Shown here in pieces: positions 51,619 to 59,917 of a stretch of 64,000 nucleotides of DNA. The number at the start of each line of letters is the position of its first letter. The first letter of the stretch is position 1. The notes under the pieces were generated by a model, which saw only the letters and a list, made by a program, of their open reading frames with translations, did not search any database and was not told the origin of the DNA. The stretch is from Planococcus sp. PAMC 21323. GTDB lineage: Bacteria > Bacillota > Bacilli > Bacillales_A > Planococcaceae. Location of the stretch: positions 558,001-622,000 of the forward strand of contig NZ_CP009129.1 of assembly GCF_000785555.1 (NCBI RefSeq). Direction: 5' to 3'. The translations under genes and the position numbers were made by a program.

Positions 51619-52752
51619 TTGAAAATCATAATAGCACCTGATTCGTTTAAAGGCAGTTTATCTGCGCTAGAAGCGGCCGAAGCAATGGCTGAAGTGATAC
51701 GGGAACTTGACTACCAAATAGATGTTGTTCCATTACCAGCAGCAGATGGCGGTGAAGGAACTATGCTGGCGATGGTTAGAGCGACTAGCGGTAAATTAGT
51801 GGAACATCAAGTTGAAGATCCGCTCGGACGTAACGTATCTGCTTGTTACGGTGTTTTAGGCGATGGTCAAACTTGTGTGATCGAAATCGCTGAAGCATCC
51901 GGTCTGATGCTTTTAACTGAAGATGAAAGAGATCCCTTAATAACTTCTTCATTTGGTACCGGTCAATTGATTGGTCACGCATTAGACGCGGGGTTCCGGA
52001 AATTTATCGTTGGGCTTGGAGGAAGTGCTACGAATGACGGCGGAACTGGAATGTTAGAAGCTCTTGGAATGAAGTTTTTAGACAGCGCTGGACGACACTT
52101 AGCGCGAGGTGGCGGCTCACTCGGAGAGCTTGTAGAAATAGATGGTTCCGGTTTTGACCGCCGCATTGAAGAAAGTACCTTCTTAATCGCCAGTGACGTG
52201 GAAAATCCCTTTGTCGGCTACCAAGGAGCTTCGGCCATATTTGGGCCGCAAAAAGGAGCAACGCCTGAGATGGTCCAACAGCTGGATGTTAATTTACGAA
52301 ACTTTGCTGATAAAATCGAGCAATTAACAGGTCTAGCTCTGCATAATAAACAAGGTGCCGGTGCAGCAGGTGGGGCGGGTGGTGCGTTACAAGCCTTTTT
52401 CTTAGGAGACATGCGACGTGGTATTGATGTGGTATTAAACGCGATTGGCTTCGAGTCTTATTTAGAAACAGCTGACTTGATCATCACGGGAGAAGGCAAA
52501 AGTGACAGTCAGACATTATCTGGTAAAACGCCTTTCGGTATTGCTGAAGTGGCAAAGCGAGCGGGTAAACCCGTAATTTTGATTTCTGGAATGGTCGATT
52601 CAGAAAGTAAAGATTTATTAGAGCCTTATTTCAGTGAGATATATTCGATTGTTGGAGCAGAGGTTTCGGTGGAACAAGCGATGTCGGATGCTTATGAGCA
52701 ATTGAAGGTGAAAACACAAATCGCTGTTAAGACATTTATGGAGAAGAGCTAG
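51619..52752 (+). CDS. Glycerate kinase (GarK/GlxK family)
   Basis: 377 residues. It has the family N-terminus MKIIIAPDSFKGSLSALEAAEAM, LPAADGGEGTMLAM near 42, LGGSATNDGGTGMLEALG near 138, FGPQKGATPEMV near 212, GAGAAGGAGGALQAFF near 250 and TGEGKSDSQTLSGK near 290. It phosphorylates glycerate to 2-phosphoglycerate with ATP, linking glyoxylate or aldarate breakdown to glycolysis. The TTG start is preceded by GGGAGGG. It lies 64 bases after the aspartate dehydrogenase-like gene and may be co-transcribed. Regulators of the CdaR type often control such genes; one occurs at 63068. Confidence 0.94.
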   Translation: MKIIIAPDSFKGSLSALEAAEAMAEVIRELDYQIDVVPLPAADGGEGTMLAMVRATSGKLVEHQVEDPLGRNVSACYGVLGDGQTCVIEIAEASGLMLLTEDERDPLITSSFGTGQLIGHALDAGFRKFIVGLGGSATNDGGTGMLEALGMKFLDSAGRHLARGGGSLGELVEIDGSGFDRRIEESTFLIASDVENPFVGYQGASAIFGPQKGATPEMVQQLDVNLRNFADKIEQLTGLALHNKQGAGAAGGAGGALQAFFLGDMRRGIDVVLNAIGFESYLETADLIITGEGKSDSQTLSGKTPFGIAEVAKRAGKPVILISGMVDSESKDLLEPYFSEIYSIVGAEVSVEQAMSDAYEQLKVKTQIAVKTFMEKS

Positions 52753-52826
52753 CTAGAACAAAAAGCGGTTTAACCTATCCATATTCTGAGAATTTCTAAT
52801 AGAAATCCCACACCACTTTGAAGAAA

Positions 52827-52875
52827 GTAACAAAAAAAGGACACTCTAAAAGAGTGCTCCTTTTTTGTTACCATT
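52827..52875. terminator. Strong bidirectional terminator
   Basis: A stem of about 20 bp, GTAACAAAAAA-GGA-ACTCT/AGAGT-TCC-TTTTTTGTTAC, with an AAAA loop, between glycerate kinase (plus) and a small gene (minus). Confidence 0.93.
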
Positions 52876-53089
52876 TGTTATTTGCTTCAAGAATTGCTTT
52901 TAAATCTCTAAACAAATTATCATGGGTTCTCGCCATTTGTTTACCGTCGTGTTTTTCAGTATTTTCAATACTTGTCAACCATGAATCTTTTCCAACATGA
53001 GGATTTTTAATTGAAAGGTGAATTGTATGTTGATCTTGTTTCCAAAAGTTCAAATTAAGTCCTGATAAAGTTTTAGTTTCTTTAGTCAT
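52868..53089 (-). CDS. Small hypothetical protein (73 residues)
   Basis: Soluble, charged, no signal peptide; ends with a helix (HDNLFRDLKAILEANNKW). The ATG at 53089 has GGGAGG 9 bases upstream, and the stop overlaps the shared terminator stem. This start signal plus terminator makes a real gene likely. The longer upstream ORF to 53194 is only an open extension and has no site. It contains a WLTSIENTEKH stretch. No family recognised. Confidence 0.65.
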   Translation of the reverse strand: MTKETKTLSGLNLNFWKQDQHTIHLSIKNPHVGKDSWLTSIENTEKHDGKQMARTHDNLFRDLKAILEANNKW

Positions 53090-53223
53090 TTTCAAGTTCC
53101 TCCCAACATGTATGATGCATAGTATACATGAAGAATTTTTAAAGAGCATTTTTAAAAAAATGAAACGAATATTTATATTTTTTCGCTTTCGCACAAAATA
53201 AGTCTATATTAAGATAAAAAAAC

Positions 53224-53241
53224 ATTATTATTGATAATAAT
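53224..53241. promoter_or_regulatory. AT-rich palindrome abutting the -35 element
   Basis: A perfect 8-2-8 inverted repeat, ATTATTAT-TG-ATAATAAT, whose end touches the -35. It could be a repressor site; TGATAATAATT also has some likeness to a Fur half-site, but only 10 of 14 positions match the 7-1-7 Fur pattern. Confidence 0.45.
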
Positions 53242-53270
53242 TTGACATTCCGTGTTAAAGGGAATATAAT
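53242..53270 (+). promoter_or_regulatory. Perfect consensus sigma-A promoter
   Basis: TTGACA (53242-53247), exactly 17 bases, TATAAT (53265-53270). All twelve positions match. The start point would be near 53277, giving leaders of about 200 bases to the ORF at 53476 and 270 bases to the secreted protein. Confidence 0.85.
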
Positions 53271-53475
53271 ATAGCCATCAATTATTGGATACATACTAAT
53301 AAACTTAGAATAAAAATGATTTTTTTCAGAAAATAACCAGTGCCTTTCAGTGTTTCATACACATACACATTCCTCTGGCGGCAAACAAGACACCAGTTCC
53401 AACATCCAGATACTGCATCCAGCGAATTCTGTTTGTCTGTTCATTGCCAGCCAAGCCCAAGGAAGGAGGACTGCT

Positions 53476-53667
53476 ATGATCGATGATTTTTTAAACCAAC
53501 CTGTCTATTTGCCTACTGAGGAAAATATGTTCAGGAAGGTGCGAACTAATGAAGTACATCAGAAAAATCCTTTTTCTGCTGTTGTCTTCCATTGTCATCG
53601 GAAGTGTTTCAATGTTACCTGTTTTGGCACAAGCTTCAGAGGCTTATACCACAAGCTACTACTCTGA
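53476..53667 (+). CDS. Possible leader ORF overlapping the secreted-protein gene (63 codons)
   Basis: The ATG at 53476 is preceded by AAGGAGG at a spacing of about 7 bases, as strong a start as any in the window. The peptide begins MIDDFLNQPVYLPTEENMFRKVRT, then continues in a different frame through the signal-peptide region of the gene at 53549, where its sequence looks non-protein-like (FHCHRKCFNVTCF). Only the first about 25 codons may be meaningful. It could be a translated leader that controls the downstream gene, or the 5' end of a frameshifted gene. Uncertain. Confidence 0.4.
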   Translation: MIDDFLNQPVYLPTEENMFRKVRTNEVHQKNPFSAVVFHCHRKCFNVTCFGTSFRGLYHKLLL

Positions 53668-54049
53668 TTATTCGATGCATAATATTGCATGTGAATATAA
53701 CGAGGACTTAGGTCAGCATGTAGTTAAAGCATATCCGCCAAAAAACGTAACATCGATGTCGAATACAGAACTGGATGTGGTTACGTGGACACCTGTACTT
53801 TACCACTGGGACGGTGTACGCTTTCACGTCTGGTACAAGTTCGACATGCCTTCTGCTTATTCTAAAGTAACTCCACATGGCATTGAGCATGGTGGATGGT
53901 TCGACACTGAAACACAAGAAAAATTCGATTCAGTCACATTCAAGAACTTACCTTCAGGATCATTTGCGGTCATGAATGTAATGACGTTTGAAAGTAATGG
54001 CGAAGTTCTGCGAAAAGTTTCGCCGAATACGTGTGACATCGAACGATAA
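53549..54049 (+). CDS. Secreted protein of unknown family
   Basis: 166 residues. It has a clear signal peptide (KILFLLLSSIVIGSVSMLPV) with cleavage after LAQA near residue 29. The mature part is about 137 residues, rich in Tyr, Trp and His, with two Cys (IACEY, NTCDIE) that could form one disulfide linking its two ends. VVTWTPVLYHWDGVRFHVWYKF and HGIEHGGWFDTET suggest a beta-rich fold. The ATG has AGGAAGGTG upstream. The gene is transcribed from the perfect promoter at 53242, so expression may be high. No family recognised; exported to the medium or cell wall. Confidence 0.82.
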   Translation: MKYIRKILFLLLSSIVIGSVSMLPVLAQASEAYTTSYYSDYSMHNIACEYNEDLGQHVVKAYPPKNVTSMSNTELDVVTWTPVLYHWDGVRFHVWYKFDMPSAYSKVTPHGIEHGGWFDTETQEKFDSVTFKNLPSGSFAVMNVMTFESNGEVLRKVSPNTCDIER

Positions 54050-54085
54050 GTTAAGATTGTTGTTCGTCAAACCAACGAATAACAC

Positions 54086-54132
54086 AAAAGTCGTTTTCAT
54101 GGATTTTTAATCCGTACAAACGGCTTTTTTAT
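54086..54132 (+). terminator. Terminator of the secreted-protein gene
   Basis: An 11-bp outer stem AAAAGTCGTTT/AAACGGCTTTT with an inner ATGGAT/ATCCGT pairing and six T residues. Confidence 0.85.
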
Positions 54133-54289
54133 TATCTTGAAAATTCAGCGTCTACATCTAAAAGCCTTTCCTATAAATTTCACAATTTTAAAAGCGCATA
54201 TCGGACAATAGATGATATGATTAGATGAAAACAAATCAGGCAAAACGCGTCGGTTTGAAATTTTTTAGCTCCAAAGAACAGGTGATTAC

Positions 54290-57200
54290 ATGAGTAAACA
54301 ACATTCAGCGACATATAAAACATCGGTACGACTAACCAAGACGGCAATGGAAAAAATGGGCGTGTTCGGCATCAGCGAACGCTCATTTTTTGTTGCGGAC
54401 AAAGCGTTTAAGGTGTTTATCGAACGCTATCCTTCTAATGCGGATGGTGAGCTTTCGGTTGCGTTAATTTTGGACCGATCGGAAAATGTCCGGTTAACGG
54501 GAAAAGAAGCAGAAGCATCGTTTGTTTTACACGGTGTTTTTACGAATCACAATTTGTTGATCACCAATGTAACACAGCGAAAATCCTATCAAGCGCTTGG
54601 CACGAACTGGCAGCGTGAGGAATATATGCTATTTGATCGATCGCGTGAGGCAGCATCTATCCCATTGATCAACCTGATTAACCGAATGACACCAGCTAAG
54701 GAAAGTTCGGAATACGTTAAAAAACGGATTGGTAGTTGGGAAGGCTATTTGAAAATTCAAGAACGCGGGATGGATATTCCAGACATCAAAACCGCTTATT
54801 CGAGTTTGTCGTTTAGTCATGATTTCAGTCGCATCACATTAAAAGGTTGCCAGCTAAAAGAAACCGAGTGGAAATCGTTAAAAAACTTAACGGTGCGATT
54901 AACTGGAGTTTCCGGAGACGTCGGTACCGTGATTAAAGCGGCGAACAGAACGGTAGAAATCGAACTTCAAAATTACATGGTCAAACAGCTGAGAGAAAAC
55001 GACTTGTCACTTGATAAAAAAGAAGTGGTCTTTAGTAATTTTGCAGCATTAAGCCAAATAAGACGACTTCGTCAAGGTTTTGCCAATTTGGAAAAAGGAC
55101 TTGCGGTAAATCCGAATTTGGATCGTCTTTTATTTGAAGAAAAGCCCCCTGTTAAACCGCTAAAGCCTTTCGAAAAACTATCGTTTCATAACCGTTTAAA
55201 CGAGTTTCAGCAAAAAGCGGTGTCAGGTGCAATGGCAGCAGAGGACTTGTATGTAATACAAGGGCCACCAGGAACAGGAAAGACTACGGTTATTTCAGAA
55301 ATCTGTTTGCAGAATGCTAAAAAAGGATTGCGAACACTTGTCGCATCGCAGTCAAATTTGGCCGTTGATAATGCACTTGGACGTTTATTGGCCAATAAAG
55401 ACATCCGGATTTTACGAGTGGGCCGTACCGAAAGCATTGAAGAAGAAGGCAAAAAGTTTATCGAAGAAAATGTTGGCCAATATTGGAAAGACCATACCTT
55501 AAAAGAAGTATCGGCACAGTATGAAATGCGCAAAAAACGCGAACCAGAATTGAAAAAAGAACTAGCACAAAATGAACAAGCTACAGAAAAACTTCAGCCC
55601 GTCTATGAAAGTTTAGTAGTTGCAGTAGAAGAGAAAAAGCGAGCTGTAGAAAAACAACATAAGATTAAACAGCAACTCGAACAAGAAGAAATAAAAAAAT
55701 CTGCATTCGAGCGTGTGCAAGATAAAGCGTTACAAGACAAACAAGGGATCGAAAAAGCAATTCAAAAACTAGAGAATTTGCTTCAACAAGACACAGCATT
55801 TGTTGAAGATAAAGAAGACACCGAGTGGCTCGTACAAGAACAGAACATTAAAGGCACGATTCAACAACTCGAACGCGCGCTTGGAAGAGAACGAATAGAG
55901 CAAGATTTAGAAGTGAAAAGGCAAGAACTAGAAGCCATCAAAGAAAAACGCGATCAAATGGCGGAAATTATAGAACAAAAAAAATTAGCCGTTGCTAATA
56001 TGGACAGTATTAAGAAAATCGATAGTTTGCTGGCCCTATTAAAAGAAGAACGTGTCGAAGAAACGGCGTCAATTACGTATTTGATCAACCGACTAGAAGC
56101 CAATCGTGAAAACATGGCAGACTGGACGAAGCTAAACGAATACAACGAACTCGTCTCTACGGCAATTTCATATATAGAAAAACTATTAGCCTCAGTCGAT
56201 ATTTCAGTGGCTAGTTTAAAAGAACAAGCCTTATTAAAAACAGAAGCGTATAGCTCTGCAGAAATTGATGAGTATTTAGAAAAGTTGAGAGCGATCTTAA
56301 AAGGCGCACAACGCAGCAACCCGACTGTTTTGCAAAAAGGGCTTATCGGCTTATATAGAAGACAAAGCGATTTGTGGAGAAGAGGTGCGAAGTTTAAAGC
56401 GGTTGATGTGTATATTGCAGAGTCAAAACGAGCTTTTAGCGATTTGAAGAAAACCTTGTGCGCGGAACTAATTAAACAGCAAGAACAGTACCGTGTATGG
56501 GACGAGAAGTGGTTAGAAAAACAAGAAAAACAGCAAGAAGATATGGCACCACTCGAGCTGCGTTACCGCCAATTGCCAAACGCTGAAGATCTACCCGCTG
56601 ACATTAACGGGGCAATTCACGAGTCTAAAGCGCAACTCAACAAGCTTCAAAAAGACAAAGCGTTGGTTGACCAAACCAAGCAGCGTATAGCCTCACAACA
56701 AGTTGAACACGAACAAAAACGTAGGTTGTTAGAATCTACAAATACACAATTAGCTACAGTAGAAGCTGAAATTGAACAAGTCGAACTGGTAATAGCGGAT
56801 TGTGAACAGCAACTCGGTGTTTTATCGGAAGTTGTGACTTCAAATCCTGAACAGCGACTAGAAGAGACAACAAAACAACTCGCCAGTTTGTCATTTACCA
56901 AAGAATCGCTCAAACAAGAAATGAAGAATTTGCCTTTATTGCAATCGGTACAAAAAAAATGGTTGGATTTATTGGCCACTGCGAACGAGCATGATTTAGA
57001 TGAAATCCGCAAATTATATATTAAACACGCCAATGTGATTGGAACGACCTGTGTGGCTTCAGCACGTAAAGATTTTATCGATAATTACCCAGAGTTTGAT
57101 GTGGTCATAATTGACGAAGTGTCAAAAGCGACGCCACCGGAATTATTGTTGCCAATGTTAAAAGGACAAAAAGTCATTTTAGTAGGAGATCATCATCAAT

Positions 57201-58060
57201 TGCCGCCGCTTCTCGGCAACGACACATTAGAAGAAACGCTGCAAGAAATGATTGCTGAAGACAATGGCTTTGAAGAAAAGAAAGAGCTAGAAAAGCTATT
57301 AGAAGAATCGCTATTTGAACGACTGTATAAAAACTTACCAGCTGCCAATAAAACCATGCTTGCTATTCAATACCGCATGCATGAAGACATTATGGAAACC
57401 ATTTCACCGTTTTACCGGTTGGAAAACGATCAATTGCAATGTGGTATCGAGGACTCTGATAGCGAGCGAGATCATTTATTAGAATCACCGATTGTCAAAC
57501 GAGATAATCATTTGATGTGGCTTGATTTGCCGAATGAACCTGTCTTTTTTGAAGAACGCATGAGCGGTGGGAAGAGTTTGTATAACGCTTCTGAGCTTCA
57601 GGAAATTCGTGCGTTATTAATCGAATTGAATGACGCAGCCGCCAGAGCAAAACAGGCTGGTCGAATTGCTCCAGACGAAGTGAAAAGTATTGGCGTTATT
57701 AGTTTTTACGGCGAACAAGTGAAACGACTGCAACGCATGCTCGACCAAGAACTGCGCTTGCCGCATTTGACGGTTCGGACAGGAACGGTTGACCGTTTCC
57801 AAGGAAGCGAACGTGACATTATCATTCTGAGTATGGTTCGTAACAATCAAAACAAGCACGGTGATATCGGTTTTGCGAAAGACTACCGCCGCTTAAACGT
57901 CGCGTTATCGCGTGCAAAAGAGTTATTAGTGCTCGTCGGCAGTTCAGAAATGTTTACCAAAAGAGCGAAACAGGCGGAAACGCGCAAAATGTACAAACAT
58001 GTACTAGAAGTTGTGAAGCAGAAAAACGGCTTGAAAGCATTAGCAAACAGTAAGGGGTGA
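54290..58060 (+). CDS. Large SF1 (Upf1/DNA2-like) helicase with long coiled-coil insert
   Basis: 1256 residues. An N-terminal domain of about 300 residues precedes Walker A GPPGTGKT at 325-332 (YVIQGPPGTGKTTV). A very long charged coiled-coil insert lies at about 400-900. Motif II IIDEVSKATPPELL has DE at 942-943, then VILVGDHHQLPPLLG, QYRMHEDIM, and the C-terminal motifs TVDRFQGSERDIIILSMVRNN and DYRRLNVALSRAKELL. All helicase motifs are intact. No nuclease domain is visible. The ATG follows AGGTGATTAC. The next gene starts 4 bases after its stop, so they are an operon. RNA/DNA unwinding or remodelling is likely; the biological role is unknown, with defence or repair possible. Confidence 0.88.
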   Translation: MSKQHSATYKTSVRLTKTAMEKMGVFGISERSFFVADKAFKVFIERYPSNADGELSVALILDRSENVRLTGKEAEASFVLHGVFTNHNLLITNVTQRKSYQALGTNWQREEYMLFDRSREAASIPLINLINRMTPAKESSEYVKKRIGSWEGYLKIQERGMDIPDIKTAYSSLSFSHDFSRITLKGCQLKETEWKSLKNLTVRLTGVSGDVGTVIKAANRTVEIELQNYMVKQLRENDLSLDKKEVVFSNFAALSQIRRLRQGFANLEKGLAVNPNLDRLLFEEKPPVKPLKPFEKLSFHNRLNEFQQKAVSGAMAAEDLYVIQGPPGTGKTTVISEICLQNAKKGLRTLVASQSNLAVDNALGRLLANKDIRILRVGRTESIEEEGKKFIEENVGQYWKDHTLKEVSAQYEMRKKREPELKKELAQNEQATEKLQPVYESLVVAVEEKKRAVEKQHKIKQQLEQEEIKKSAFERVQDKALQDKQGIEKAIQKLENLLQQDTAFVEDKEDTEWLVQEQNIKGTIQQLERALGRERIEQDLEVKRQELEAIKEKRDQMAEIIEQKKLAVANMDSIKKIDSLLALLKEERVEETASITYLINRLEANRENMADWTKLNEYNELVSTAISYIEKLLASVDISVASLKEQALLKTEAYSSAEIDEYLEKLRAILKGAQRSNPTVLQKGLIGLYRRQSDLWRRGAKFKAVDVYIAESKRAFSDLKKTLCAELIKQQEQYRVWDEKWLEKQEKQQEDMAPLELRYRQLPNAEDLPADINGAIHESKAQLNKLQKDKALVDQTKQRIASQQVEHEQKRRLLESTNTQLATVEAEIEQVELVIADCEQQLGVLSEVVTSNPEQRLEETTKQLASLSFTKESLKQEMKNLPLLQSVQKKWLDLLATANEHDLDEIRKLYIKHANVIGTTCVASARKDFIDNYPEFDVVIIDEVSKATPPELLLPMLKGQKVILVGDHHQLPPLLGNDTLEETLQEMIAEDNGFEEKKELEKLLEESLFERLYKNLPAANKTMLAIQYRMHEDIMETISPFYRLENDQLQCGIEDSDSERDHLLESPIVKRDNHLMWLDLPNEPVFFEERMSGGKSLYNASELQEIRALLIELNDAAARAKQAGRIAPDEVKSIGVISFYGEQVKRLQRMLDQELRLPHLTVRTGTVDRFQGSERDIIILSMVRNNQNKHGDIGFAKDYRRLNVALSRAKELLVLVGSSEMFTKRAKQAETRKMYKHVLEVVKQKNGLKALANSKG

Positions 58061-58064
58061 CGAT

Positions 58065-58838
58065 GTGGACAATTTAGGAACGGAATTACGGACGACGATA
58101 ACGAGCAATCCGGATGTCTCCATCGTCAATGAGCAATATTGGAAGCTGCCGATTGTTTTGTATGATGTTGGTTTTGATCGAGTTAAACGATTAAAGATGG
58201 ATATTTTGATGAAGATGCTACTACTGGCTTTTCAAGAAGCCGATATTCGACGAGCCGCCAATTTATCGGAAATGCTATTTGTGGAAGAGTTGTTTATTAG
58301 CGACTTGATCTATAAAATGCAGCGCATAGGATTGATTGGATTGGAAAAGACAGGGTATAAGTTGACGCCAAAAGGACATGACTATTTGGAAAAAGGAATT
58401 TTTGATGAAGAAATGGAAGGCGGTCAAACGGTCATTTCGTATAGCGCGATTCATGATGAGTATCGTTTGACGCCAGAAGACTCTTTACTAGTAGCAGACG
58501 AAAGGCTTGCACTTTACCGTTATCCTATTAAGGGGAGCTTGAACAAAGACCGAATCGAACAGTTGTTGTTCAAAGAAGGTGTTCAGGTTGGAGAAGAAAG
58601 CTTTCAAACCATTATTACGGGCATAACGAGCTGCATAGAACAAAAGACAAAATACATTTCTTGTGTTGAATTTCAATTATATGACGAAAAACAAGACATC
58701 TTTTTTGCACGTGTTTGGAATACGATGACGAATAGCTGGGATGAAATAATAGAAAAACAAATCGAAGCGCGCGAACTTGTAAAGTGGCGTAAAGCGATGG
58801 AAGAGAAAAATGCAGTAAAGGTAGGCACAGCGAAATAG
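58065..58838 (+). CDS. Winged-helix protein coupled to the helicase
   Basis: 257 residues. Residues about 45-115 form a winged-helix-like unit (MKMLLLAFQEADIRRAANLSEMLFVEELFISDLIYKMQRIGLI, then a wing with GYKLTPKGHDYLEKG). The rest is an alpha/beta domain of unknown type with a basic C-terminus. The GTG at 58065 is 5 bases after AAGGGGTGA, which overlaps the helicase stop. The tight spacing implies that both proteins act together; the winged helix may bind nucleic acid or a protein. I do not recognise the family. Confidence 0.78.
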   Translation: MDNLGTELRTTITSNPDVSIVNEQYWKLPIVLYDVGFDRVKRLKMDILMKMLLLAFQEADIRRAANLSEMLFVEELFISDLIYKMQRIGLIGLEKTGYKLTPKGHDYLEKGIFDEEMEGGQTVISYSAIHDEYRLTPEDSLLVADERLALYRYPIKGSLNKDRIEQLLFKEGVQVGEESFQTIITGITSCIEQKTKYISCVEFQLYDEKQDIFFARVWNTMTNSWDEIIEKQIEARELVKWRKAMEEKNAVKVGTAK

Positions 58839-58939
58839 TTGTGTCTACTTTTATTCATATACGTGAAGATTGTAAAAAAATAGGTGGTCTGCTAGGCTAG
58901 TCAGTATAAGAATGATTACGAATTAAAGGGGACCGGATT

Positions 58940-59455
58940 ATGTCGAATCTTTCATTAGCCGAAGCTGTAAAGTTGAAATCTGTATTAGCAAAACGCATTC
59001 ATGAATTGGAAGAGGAAATGGACCGCGTAGCCTTTGTGGAAATTGAAAAAGGCGGCAAGAAGCCAAAACAAGCGCGGTCGCTTTCGCAAGTTGAAGAGGA
59101 AATCGATGATATTCGCAAAGATTTCCGTTTACTTGATAAATTGATGTATCAAGCCAATTATAAAAACAAAGTGAGCTTTAATGGAGAAGAACTAGCAATA
59201 GTTGAAGCCATCGAATTGGCTACTCAATTACGCGCCAAAGCACGCAAGTTCAAACAATTTGGATCATCTGCAAAAGAAGAGCTTCAATTTGGTTACGGCG
59301 AGGGCGTTCCGGTTATTCGAAAGGCGATGTTCGAACCGGAAGAATACCGCATCAAAGCAGTAGAGCAAGAACGGTTAGCAAACCGACTGTCAAATGCCAT
59401 CAACACCAAAAATTATTCGATCGTATTGGATTTTGATAGCGAGAAGTATTTCTAA
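58940..59455 (+). CDS. DIP1984-like helical protein (septicolysin-related), distant
   Basis: 171 residues, almost all helical. The pattern SLAEAVKLKSVLAKRIHELEEEM at the start, RLLDKLMYQANYKNKVSFNGEELAIVEAIELATQLRAKA in the middle and RLANRLSNAINTKNYSIVLDF at the end matches the layout of DIP1984/septicolysin-type proteins as I recall them: LAEAL...N-TN...dG-L-eal...RD...LD-IQ-NW. The similarity is distant and should be checked. The function of that family is not established. The ATG has AAAGGGGAC upstream. It lies 101 bases after the winged-helix gene with no terminator between, so it may share the transcript. Confidence 0.6.
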   Translation: MSNLSLAEAVKLKSVLAKRIHELEEEMDRVAFVEIEKGGKKPKQARSLSQVEEEIDDIRKDFRLLDKLMYQANYKNKVSFNGEELAIVEAIELATQLRAKARKFKQFGSSAKEELQFGYGEGVPVIRKAMFEPEEYRIKAVEQERLANRLSNAINTKNYSIVLDFDSEKYF

Positions 59456-59456
59456 A

Positions 59457-59676
59457 CCTTGGAGTGGTGAGACTCCACTCCAAGGCATGGAAGGAAACCT
59501 CTTGTACTTCGGTGCATTCAACTCTAATGGCTAAGGCAAACCAATAACCTATACCCCATTACGATTTTACCTGTTACCGATAACCAACTAAAAGCAAGTG
59601 ACGGTCGATGACCACAATCCTGTTTTAAAACTCCTTCCATGAAATCCTCTTGCTTTCGAGCAAGAGGGTTTTTTTG
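59457..59676 (+). ncRNA. Candidate structured RNA ending in an intrinsic terminator
   Basis: No ORF with a start site. It starts with an 11-bp hairpin CCTTGGAGTGG/CCACTCCAAGG (59457-59485) without a T tail. The 10 bases CATGGAAGGA (59486-59495) pair perfectly with TCCTTCCATG (59632-59641), closing a domain of about 135 bases. Inside are small hairpins (GTTACCGATAAC, GGTCGATGACC). It ends at a UUCG-loop terminator. CCTCTTG at 59498-59504 could alternatively pair with CAAGAGG of the terminator. It could be a long 3' UTR, a small RNA or an attenuator for the lipoteichoic acid synthase gene. No known family recognised. The rest of the stretch to 59917 holds nothing visible but the promoter region. 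Confidence 0.35.
59646..59676 (+). terminator. UUCG-loop intrinsic terminator
   Basis: A perfect 9-bp stem CCTCTTGCT/AGCAAGAGG capped by a TTCG tetraloop and followed by seven or more T residues. Confidence 0.96.
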
Positions 59677-59917
59677 TTTTTAATCAGAAATGAACTTTTC
59701 TTTGTTTAATATCAATACCAATAGAAAAAGGTTTAACTTCACTAACAGAAGATGAATATTCTGAAAAAACACCAAACTGTCATTTTCTAGTATATTAGAG
59801 TAAAATAGAGCTTGTCATAATTTTTACAATAAATTTACGTTCGCTATTGGGTTCAGAATTTCACTTTAATGTCCCAACGTCCTGATGAAGATTACTAATG
59901 AGAAGGTGCAATATAAA

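Larger units (their letters stand above)
53090..53475. other. Promoter and long leader of the secreted-protein transcript
   Basis: 386 bases without a gene. It contains a consensus sigma-A promoter with an overlapping palindrome (next entries) and then about 200 bases of untranslated leader up to 53476. The leader is less AT-rich than the upstream part and shows no clear terminator. It could hold an RNA-level control element, but I see no known riboswitch. Confidence 0.5.

Noticed and set aside
52818-53000. 60-codon plus-strand frame across the bidirectional terminator
   Set aside because: It begins inside the terminator stem and is antisense to the better-supported 73-residue gene with a GGGAGG site.
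53224-53247. Fur box overlapping the strong promoter
   Set aside because: Only about 10 of 14 positions fit the 7-1-7 Fur pattern; kept only as an unnamed palindrome.
53350-53475. Upstream extension of the 63-codon leader frame to an ATG at 53350
   Set aside because: There is no ribosome site before 53350, whereas AAGGAGG immediately precedes the ATG at 53476.
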